Shown piece by piece: positions 1 through 4,674 of a stretch of 6,682 nt of DNA (position 1 is its first letter; every line of letters starts with the position of its first letter). Below the pieces are notes generated by a model that did not search any database, had not been told where the DNA came from, and saw only the letters and a program-made list of their open reading frames with translations. The stretch spans positions 1-6,682 of the forward strand of contig ONXE01000107.1 of assembly GCA_900321775.1 (NCBI GenBank), given 5' to 3'. The translations under genes were made by a program, and so were the position numbers. This DNA comes from an uncultured Bacteroidales bacterium (GTDB lineage: Bacteria; Bacteroidota; Bacteroidia; Bacteroidales; Paludibacteraceae).

Positions 1-224
1 TCGGCTATGACGCCGTCTTTGAGGGGGCGAACTGTACGAATCATGTTGCCGCCTTTACCAATCATCTGCTGCGCTTTCCGGCCCACGGCAACCATTTTGT
101 TGTCTGCTATCGAAATAGCCACCACAGAGGGTTCGTCCACCACCACCTGTCCTTCACAAGTAATGACGGTATTCGCCGTTCCGAGGTCAATGGCAATCTC
201 TTGCGTTAAAGAAAAAAGTCCCAT
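1..224 (-). CDS. mreB: Rod shape-determining protein MreB, N-terminal part (runs off the left edge)
   Basis: This is the bacterial actin homologue that polymerises under the inner membrane and guides the elongation-phase cell-wall machinery. The 74 visible codons begin MGLFSLTQEIAIDLGTANT. The DLGTANT at residues 13-19 is the phosphate-1 nucleotide-binding loop of the actin/MreB fold. VVDEPSVVA (residues 28-36) and IRTVRPLKDGVIA (62-74) are typical MreB segments. MreB is normally about 340 residues, so roughly three quarters lies outside the window. The start is the ATG at 224-222, which gives the standard N-terminus. No Shine-Dalgarno is present and the upstream bases are A/T-rich, as usual in Bacteroidetes. 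A good promoter lies about 60 bases upstream. The gene is separated from the tRNA-Lys unit behind it by an intrinsic terminator, so it is probably transcribed from its own promoter. Identity is secure; only the truncation limits it. Confidence 0.96.
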   Translation of the reverse strand, partial: MGLFSLTQEIAIDLGTANTVITCEGQVVVDEPSVVAISIADNKMVAVGRKAQQMIGKGGNMIRTVRPLKDGVIA

Positions 225-284
225 ATATGTTTGTTTATTAGTTACTTTGGTAATTTTACACAAAAAGCAAAACCTTTGCGGCTG

Positions 285-315
285 CAAAGATAATACTTTT
301 TTTTGAATTGTGCAA
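285..315 (-). promoter_or_regulatory. Promoter of mreB, Bacteroidetes primary-sigma type
   Basis: Read on the minus strand, TTG (315-313) is followed by 20 bases and TATCTTTG (292-285), matching the Bacteroidetes consensus TTTG-N19/20-TAnnTTTG. The expected transcription start is near 277-280, leaving a leader of about 55 bases before the mreB ATG. The spacer contains an A8 tract preceded by CAATTC. A six-base inverted repeat (274-289, CTTTGC-AGCC-GCAAAG on the minus strand) overlaps the end of the TAnnTTTG element and the expected start site. It could be an operator or an RNA 5' hairpin, or be incidental. Confidence 0.75.
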
Positions 316-362
316 GAGTTTAGGCAAAAAAAATAAAAAAAAGTTTAGATTGCCTCCAACAG

Positions 363-393
363 CAAAGAAAAAGGAGTGCCGTTAAGCACTCCT
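363..393 (-). terminator. Intrinsic terminator after tRNA-Lys
   Basis: On the minus strand AGGAGTGC (393-386) and GCACTCCT (379-372) form a perfect eight-pair stem around a six-base loop. A run of T residues with one interruption follows (complement of 363-371). The stem begins four bases beyond the 3' end of the tRNA. Stem, short loop and U-tract make a classical Rho-independent terminator that closes the tRNA-Lys transcript and insulates mreB downstream. Confidence 0.9.
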
Positions 394-397
394 GGTG

Positions 398-470
398 TGT
401 CCTCCGAGGGGCTCGAACCCTCGACCCACTGATTAAGAGTCAGTTGCTCTACCAACTGAGCTAGGAAGAC
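398..470 (-). tRNA. tRNA-Lys, anticodon CUU
   Basis: The 73-base gene folds into a full cloverleaf on the minus strand. The acceptor stem is GTCTTCC with GGAGGAC (one G-U pair), followed by discriminator A. The D stem is GCTC/GAGC with loop AGTTGGTA. The anticodon stem is ACTGA/TCAGT with loop CTCTTAA, placing anticodon CTT at 437-435 (lysine, codon AAG). The T stem is GAGGG/CCCTC with loop TTCGAGC. The CCA tail is not encoded: the bases after the discriminator are CACC, so CCA must be added after transcription. It is the last element of a minus-strand transcript that appears to start about 165 bases upstream and ends at the terminator just beyond. Position 33 is T and position 37 is A, as expected of a functional tRNA. 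Confidence 0.97.
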
Positions 471-638
471 CTTTAACGTCCACCAAGCGCCTTGGTGGGA
501 CGGCTTTCGAAAGTTGTGTGCACAGCTAGCATCGTACACGCACCGGCTCCCCTTAACAGTCCTCCTCAGTAAGCTCCCCAAACGGTTCATCACTTCCTGA
601 CCTCTGCGCCAGTTCATCGCCTGTTTTTTTCAAAAGCG
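471..638 (-). ncRNA. Unassigned structured leader or candidate small RNA upstream of tRNA-Lys
   Basis: About 165 bases lie between the expected transcription start near 638 and the 5' end of tRNA-Lys at 470. The stretch is much richer in G and C than the A/T-rich sequence on its upstream side. It contains a strong hairpin (501-478: GTCC/GGAC plus ACCAAG/CTTGGT with one bulged C and a GCG loop) eight bases before the tRNA, a small CTT-TCGA-AAG hairpin (513-504), and a GTGTAC/GTGCAC stem. GATGAAC and GGGGAGC each occur twice, both pairs 27 bases apart. No open reading frame here is credible: the only long one reads straight through the tRNA. I looked for signatures of SRP RNA, RNase P RNA, tmRNA and 6S RNA and found none. 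It may be a separate RNA cleaved from the tRNA precursor, or only a long precursor leader. The upstream boundary rests on the predicted promoter. Confidence 0.4.
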
Positions 639-642
639 GCTG

Positions 643-674
643 CAAAGGTACTGCTTTTTTTTGAATTGACCAAA
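643..674 (-). promoter_or_regulatory. Promoter of the leader/tRNA-Lys transcript
   Basis: Read on the minus strand, TTTG (674-671), 20 bases, then TACCTTTG (650-643) is an exact match to the Bacteroidetes consensus TTTG-N19/20-TAnnTTTG. The spacer carries CAATTC followed by A8, as in the mreB promoter. Transcription should start near 636-638 and read through the structured region into tRNA-Lys. Its upstream side is a run of A/T tracts shared with the divergent fumarase promoter. Confidence 0.8.
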
Positions 675-720
675 TAAAAATGCAAAAAAATGAAAAAAAA
701 GTGCGTTTTTAGGCAAAAAA

Positions 721-752
721 TTTGCTTTTTTGAGAAATTTTGCGTAACTTTG
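721..752 (+). promoter_or_regulatory. Promoter of the fumarase gene series
   Basis: TTTG (721-724), exactly 20 bases, then TAACTTTG (745-752) matches the Bacteroidetes primary-sigma consensus in full. Transcription is expected to start near 757-760, giving a leader of about 160 bases before the fumarase ATG. The promoter faces away from the tRNA-Lys promoter; the two upstream elements are separated by 46 bases of A/T-rich sequence. No other equally good promoter is visible further along the plus strand, so it may drive all five genes. Confidence 0.75.
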
Positions 753-916
753 CAGGCTTTTTTGTTCCTAAACGTGCAAGAAACGATGCACCCTGATAAG
801 AAGAAAGTACGCAAGGTATATAGGAGGTAGTACGAAGGGGGTCGCTAAAATATATAGAGGTTTTTGCGCGAAAGCGGGTCGAAAAAAACGAGAAACGAAT
901 TAAACAATATAGCATT
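753..916 (+). promoter_or_regulatory. Long 5' leader of fumarase with a possible 14-codon leader ORF
   Basis: The sequence between the promoter and the fumarase ATG is unusually long for this group. It contains an ATG-initiated reading frame at 786-830 encoding MHPDKKKVRKVYRR, very basic and ending in TAG. An AGGAGG overlaps its end but has no start codon at useful distance. A CGC-GAAA-GCG mini-hairpin at about 874-883 and TATATAG twice (817-823 and 851-857) are the other recognisable elements. I do not recognise a known riboswitch. The peptide may be chance, since a 14-codon frame is easily random. Confidence 0.35.
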
Positions 917-2557
917 ATGGAATTCAAGTATGCACCAATGTTCCAGCTCGGGGAAGACAAAACCGAGTATTATCTGTTGACGAAAGACTACGTGTCTGTC
1001 AGCGAGTTTGAAGGTCATCCTATTCTGAAGATTGAGAAAGAGGGTTTGACAAAAATGGCCAATGCCGCCTTCCGTGACGTAAGTTTTCTGCTCCGCAGGA
1101 GTCACAACGAGCAAGTAGCCAAGATTCTTCGCGACCCGGAGGCAAGTGCCAACGACAAATACGTAGCTTTGACTTTTTTGAGGAACGCGGAGGTATGCGT
1201 GCGCGGGCAATTGCCGTTGTGTCAAGACACGGGCACGGCTATCATCCACGGCGAGAAAGGTCAGCAGGTGTGGACGGGTTATCAAGATGAAGAGGCGCTT
1301 TCGCTGGGCGTGTACAAGACCTATACCGAGGAGAATCTGCGTTACAGCCAGAATGCTCCGTTGAGCATGTACGAGGAAGTGAACACCAAATGCAACCTGC
1401 CGGCGCAGATTGATATTGAGGCCACGGAAGGAATGGAATACCGTTTCTTGTGCGTAACAAAGGGTGGCGGCAGCGCCAACAAAACGTATCTGTATCAGGA
1501 GACGAAGGCCAGGATCCAGAACCAGGGCACACTGATTCCATTCCTTGTGGAGAAGATGAAGAGCTTGGGTACGGCTGCTTGTCCTCCGTACCATATTGCC
1601 ATTGTCATCGGCGGCACTTCGGCTGAGAAGAACCTGCTGACCGTGAAACTGGCCTCGACGCATTACTATGACGAGTTGCCTACCACAGGCGACGAAACCG
1701 GTCGTGCTTTCCGTGACATCGAGTTGGAGAAACTGCTACTGCAGGAGGCTTACAAAATCGGTTTGGGTGCACAGTTTGGCGGCAAATATATGGCTCACGA
1801 TGTACGAGTGGTTCGTTTGCCAAGACATGGTGCAAGTTGTCCGATAGGTTTGGGCGTAAGTTGCTCGGCCGACCGCAACATCAAGGCCAAGATCAACAAA
1901 GACGGTATCTGGATTGAGAAGATGGATGACAATCCGGGTTCGCTGATTCCCGAGGAACTGCGTCAAGCCGGTGAGGGCGATGCCGTTCGTATTGACCTGA
2001 ACCAGCCGATGGCAGATGTGTGCAAGATTCTGACAAAATATCCGATTGGCACCCGTTTGTCGCTGAATGGCACAATTATTGTAGGAAGAGATATTGCGCA
2101 CGCCAAGTTGAAGGCACGTTTGGACGCAGGCGAAGGTATGCCGCAGTATATGAAAGAGCATCCCATCTACTACGCCGGTCCGGCCAAGACTCCTGCAGGC
2201 ATGGCATGCGGTTCGATGGGTCCGACCACAGCAGGACGTATGGACCCGTATGTGGACGAGTTCCAGGATCACGGCGGCTCGCTGATCATGCTGGCCAAGG
2301 GCAACCGTTCGCAGGCTGTGACCGACGCGTGCAAGAAACACGGCGGTTTCTACCTGGGCTCCATTGGTGGTCCGGCTGCTATTCTGGCGCAGAACAACAT
2401 CAAGTCTATCAAGTGTCTGGAGTACCCCGAGTTGGGTATGGAGGCCATTTGGCAGATTGAAGTGGAGAATTTCCCTGCTTTCATCCTGGTGGATGACAAA
2501 GGGAACGACTTCTTCAAGCAGTTGAAACCGTGTGAAGGATGCAGTATTATTAGTTAA
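917..2557 (+). CDS. Fumarate hydratase, class I (iron-sulfur type)
   Basis: It catalyses reversible hydration of fumarate to L-malate in the cytoplasm. In anaerobic Bacteroidales the flux is usually malate to fumarate, feeding fumarate reductase and succinate production. The 546-residue length and single-chain architecture fit class I, [4Fe-4S]-dependent enzymes. The three cluster cysteines are visible at Cys102 (QLPLCQDTGTA), Cys222 (TAACPPYH) and Cys316 (GLGVSCSADR), with spacing almost the same as in E. coli FumA (105, 224, 318). The C-terminal domain holds GRDIAH (Arg391), GPTTAGRMD (Thr437, Arg441) and LAKGNRS (Lys461). These align with catalytic and substrate-binding residues known from Leishmania fumarase, as does Asp104. 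Nothing appears broken. The ATG at 917 is preceded by A/T-rich sequence without a Shine-Dalgarno. No terminator follows; a tandem heptamer repeat leads directly into the next gene. Like all class I fumarases it should be oxygen-sensitive. Confidence 0.97.
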   Translation: MEFKYAPMFQLGEDKTEYYLLTKDYVSVSEFEGHPILKIEKEGLTKMANAAFRDVSFLLRRSHNEQVAKILRDPEASANDKYVALTFLRNAEVCVRGQLPLCQDTGTAIIHGEKGQQVWTGYQDEEALSLGVYKTYTEENLRYSQNAPLSMYEEVNTKCNLPAQIDIEATEGMEYRFLCVTKGGGSANKTYLYQETKARIQNQGTLIPFLVEKMKSLGTAACPPYHIAIVIGGTSAEKNLLTVKLASTHYYDELPTTGDETGRAFRDIELEKLLLQEAYKIGLGAQFGGKYMAHDVRVVRLPRHGASCPIGLGVSCSADRNIKAKINKDGIWIEKMDDNPGSLIPEELRQAGEGDAVRIDLNQPMADVCKILTKYPIGTRLSLNGTIIVGRDIAHAKLKARLDAGEGMPQYMKEHPIYYAGPAKTPAGMACGSMGPTTAGRMDPYVDEFQDHGGSLIMLAKGNRSQAVTDACKKHGGFYLGSIGGPAAILAQNNIKSIKCLEYPELGMEAIWQIEVENFPAFILVDDKGNDFFKQLKPCEGCSIIS

Positions 2558-2584
2558 GAGTTTAAAGTTTAGAGTTTAGAGTTT
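2558..2584. repeat. Tandem 7-bp repeat (GAGTTTA), 3.9 copies, between fumarase and the M23-like gene
   Basis: Units are GAGTTTA (2558-2564), AAGTTTA (2565-2571), GAGTTTA (2572-2578) and GAGTTT (2579-2584, followed by G). The array fills the entire gene junction, starting at the base after the fumarase stop. The changed last base of the final unit creates TTG, the likely start codon of the next gene, and the repeat also supplies that frame's upstream stop (TAG, 2577-2579). Confidence 0.9.
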
Positions 2585-3416
2585 GGCAAAACAGGAAAAA
2601 AGTGTAAAGAAGCGGCTGCGGACCAAGTACCGTTTGGCTGTGATGAACGATGAGACCTCGGAAGAACGATTTCACATGCGTACGTCGCTGGTGAACCTCC
2701 TGGGGTTGTTCATCGCGGCGTTTGTTGTGGCCTTTTTCCTGCTGATGCTGATCATATGGGCCACACCGCTAAGGAACTACTTGCCGGGATATAATGAAGA
2801 CCTCCGCAAAGAGTTCATTGCGCAAACCTACCGTCTGGACTCGCTTCAGCAGGAGATGGAACTGCGCGCCGTGTACCTGAACAGTATTCGCGATGTGGTC
2901 AGCGGGAACGTGCATACAGACTCGCTGCCACCGCTGGATTCGCTGGAACAGAAACAAAAAGAGGCCATGCTGGCGGAGCGCTCGCAGGTGTTGGAAGATT
3001 TCCAACGCGACTATGAAGCGCGGGAGAAGGACAACCTATTGCTGTTTGACCAGACGACCTCCTACCCTGTGCATTCGTTTTTCCGTCCTGCTAACGGTGT
3101 AGTCACCGAGCCTTTCAACCTGAGCGAAGGACGCTTCGGCATTGTGGTAAACACGCAGAAAGATGCCAGTGTAGCGGCCACGCTGACCGGAACAATCGTG
3201 TATGAAGATTACGTGCCCGACGAAGGCTGGATGCTGATGGTACAACACGATGCTGACTACCTGAGTATGTACTACGGCCTACTGAAACCGTTCAAACAAG
3301 TAGGCGCGAGTGTGCAAGCCGGAGAGACGCTGGGGCTTGTGGCACAAGAGACGATGCGGTTTGAGTTGTGGCAGCGCGGGTTAGTACTGAATCCGGAAGA
3401 AGTGATTAGTTTTTAG
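2583..3416 (+). CDS. Membrane-anchored M23/LytM-family protein with degenerate active site
   Basis: The 277-residue product has a basic cytoplasmic tail (KKRLRTKYRLAVMNDETSEE), one membrane helix at about residues 37-59, a probable coiled coil at about 70-150, and a C-terminal LytM domain at about 165-277, presumably periplasmic. The domain keeps the fold's landmarks: RFGIVV, LTGTIVYEDY, MLMVQHDADYLSMYYGLL, VQAGETLG and RFELWQRGLVLNPEE. The zinc and catalytic residues are gone: the HxxxD motif reads R184...V188 and the HxH motif reads T257-M-R259. The loop before it also looks shortened; His222 is the main conserved histidine left. It is therefore probably a non-catalytic peptidoglycan-binding or amidase-activating protein, as for EnvC/NlpD-type LytM factors. 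The start is TTG at 2583: an in-frame TAG lies at 2577-2579, and the next ATG (codon 21) would remove the conserved basic tail. M23 gene followed by dxr and rseP is, from memory, a usual Bacteroidetes order. Confidence 0.85.
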   Translation: MAKQEKSVKKRLRTKYRLAVMNDETSEERFHMRTSLVNLLGLFIAAFVVAFFLLMLIIWATPLRNYLPGYNEDLRKEFIAQTYRLDSLQQEMELRAVYLNSIRDVVSGNVHTDSLPPLDSLEQKQKEAMLAERSQVLEDFQRDYEAREKDNLLLFDQTTSYPVHSFFRPANGVVTEPFNLSEGRFGIVVNTQKDASVAATLTGTIVYEDYVPDEGWMLMVQHDADYLSMYYGLLKPFKQVGASVQAGETLGLVAQETMRFELWQRGLVLNPEEVISF

Positions 3417-3492
3417 GAGTAAAGGAGAAAGAAGCGACGACAAAAGTACATTGCAAAGTGAGGCGTAAAGAAGTTTAGAAGAAAAGACAACA

Positions 3493-4638
3493 ATGAAGAG
3501 GCTTGCGATATTAGGTTCGACGGGCAGTATCGGCACGCAAACACTGGATGTGGTGCGTAAATACCCCGAGCGATTCGAAGTGTACGCTATATGCGCGCAC
3601 ACGTCTATAGATAAACTTGTCGCGCAGGCGCGCGAGTTTCATCCGGAGGTGGTATGCATCGGCGATGAACAGCTATATCCGCAATTGAAGGAAGCGTTAG
3701 CAGATATGCCCGTCAAAGTTTGGGCCGGAGCCAACGCTATCGCCGAGATGGTCACTTTCCCGTGTATAGATATCGTGGTGGCAGCAATGGTCGGCTATGC
3801 CGGTTTGCGTCCTACCATAGAAGCTATCCGCGAGGGCAAAACCATCGCTTTGGCGAACAAAGAGACACTGGTAGTGGCAGGCGAACTGATTTGCCGTTTG
3901 GCAATAGAGCATCATGCTGCCATCTTGCCCGTAGATAGTGAGCACTCGGCCATTTTCCAGAGTCTGGCAGGTGAGCAGAACAACGAGATTGAGAAGATCC
4001 TGCTCACGTGCAGCGGTGGCCCGTTCCGCACCTGGTCGATGGAACAGATAGCCCGCGCAACAGCTGCCGACGCGCTGAAGCACCCCAACTGGCAGATGGG
4101 TGACAAGATAACCATCGACTCGGCCTCATACATGAACAAGGGGTTCGAGGTTATTGAGGCCAAATGGCTGTTCGGCGTAGATGTGGACAGAATCCAGGTA
4201 TTGGTGCATCCACAGTCTATTGTACACTCTGCCGTTCAGTTTGCGGATGGCGCGGTCAAAGCCCAATTGGGGGCTCCGGACATGCGGTTACCCATTCTCT
4301 ACGCCCTTACCTACCCTGAACGAATAGCAGCCGATTTGCCGCGTTTGGATTTGTTCAAAACCGGCCATCTGACATTTGAGGAGCCTGATATGCAGCGGTT
4401 TCCGTGTCTCGGGCTTGCGTACAAAGCGGCCTCTCGCGGGGGGAACATCCCCTGCGCACTAAATGCCGCCAATGAGGTTGTTAACCTTGCTTTCCGGCAA
4501 GGCAAGATTCCTTTCCTGAGAATGGCAGAGATCATCGCTCAGACTATGGACGAAGCGCCTATTATTGCCAAACCCACATACGAAGATTACGTCGCCACCG
4601 ACCGCGAAGCAAGAAGAATAGCTTCGCTGAAATTATAA
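3493..4638 (+). CDS. dxr: 1-deoxy-D-xylulose 5-phosphate reductoisomerase
   Basis: It is the second enzyme of the methylerythritol phosphate pathway and converts 1-deoxy-D-xylulose 5-phosphate to 2-C-methyl-D-erythritol 4-phosphate using NADPH and a divalent metal, in the cytosol. It is the known target of fosmidomycin. The 381-residue length is standard. The NADPH-binding loop GSTGSIG is at residues 8-14 and LANKETLV at about 120-127. Metal ligands are Asp148 and Glu150 (PVDSEHSA) and Glu219 (MNKGFEVIEAKW). The flexible active-site loop has His197 and Trp200 (HPNWQMGDKITIDSAS). VHPQSIVHS is at 238-246 and the C-terminal helical domain contains ALNAANEVV (322-330). All key residues are present. 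It lies 76 bases after the M23-like gene with no terminator or convincing promoter between, and 36 bases before rseP. Isoprenoid output supports undecaprenyl phosphate for wall and surface-glycan synthesis, in keeping with its envelope neighbours. Confidence 0.97.
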   Translation: MKRLAILGSTGSIGTQTLDVVRKYPERFEVYAICAHTSIDKLVAQAREFHPEVVCIGDEQLYPQLKEALADMPVKVWAGANAIAEMVTFPCIDIVVAAMVGYAGLRPTIEAIREGKTIALANKETLVVAGELICRLAIEHHAAILPVDSEHSAIFQSLAGEQNNEIEKILLTCSGGPFRTWSMEQIARATAADALKHPNWQMGDKITIDSASYMNKGFEVIEAKWLFGVDVDRIQVLVHPQSIVHSAVQFADGAVKAQLGAPDMRLPILYALTYPERIAADLPRLDLFKTGHLTFEEPDMQRFPCLGLAYKAASRGGNIPCALNAANEVVNLAFRQGKIPFLRMAEIIAQTMDEAPIIAKPTYEDYVATDREARRIASLKL

Positions 4639-4674
4639 ATCGTCCAATCGTAAATCGTCCAATCGTAAATTATA
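4630..4674. repeat. Two tandem 15-bp repeats flanked by direct copies of AAATTATA at the dxr-rseP junction
   Basis: AAATCGTCCAATCGT occurs at 4637-4651 and again at 4652-4666, with AAAT continuing a third copy. The pair is bracketed by AAATTATA at 4630-4637 (containing the end of dxr) and 4667-4674 (immediately before the rseP ATG). The unit itself is made of two related halves, AAATCGT and CCAATCGT. The array fills the entire spacer between the two genes. Confidence 0.9.

Noticed and set aside
7..306. Plus-strand open frame of 99 codons at the left edge
   Set aside because: It is antisense to the conserved mreB N-terminus and runs on through the mreB promoter.
478..501. Strong hairpin considered as a terminator before tRNA-Lys
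   Set aside because: No U-tract follows on either strand; the minus strand continues GUUAAAG directly into the tRNA, so a processing or structural role is more likely.
345..617. Minus-strand open frame of 90 codons across the tRNA region
   Set aside because: It reads straight through tRNA-Lys and its terminator; the peptide is a translation of structural RNA sequence, not a gene.
471..638. SRP RNA, RNase P RNA, tmRNA or 6S RNA as identity of the tRNA leader segment
   Set aside because: AGGTCAGGAAG superficially recalls the SRP RNA loop, but the diagnostic GGAAG-GAAGCAGC arrangement is absent, and none of the core signatures of the other RNAs is present.
822..827. Perfect Shine-Dalgarno-like AGGAGG in the fumarase leader
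   Set aside because: No ATG, GTG or TTG lies 4-12 bases downstream in a frame that stays open, and the fumarase ATG is about 90 bases away.
614..960. Two minus-strand frames (614-814, 709-960) across the divergent promoter region
   Set aside because: They run through A/T tracts and both promoters, are low-complexity, and overlap the leader and start of fumarase in antisense.
845..1663. Minus-strand open frame of 272 codons opposite the start of fumarase
   Set aside because: It lies antisense to a well-conserved fumarase reading frame, has no promoter, and resembles no family I know. The same holds for the antisense frames at 1736-2341 and 5314-5994.
3447..3458. Possible internal promoter upstream of dxr (TACATTGC)
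   Set aside because: It misses two of the six fixed positions of TAnnTTTG, and I saw no properly spaced TTTG box upstream.
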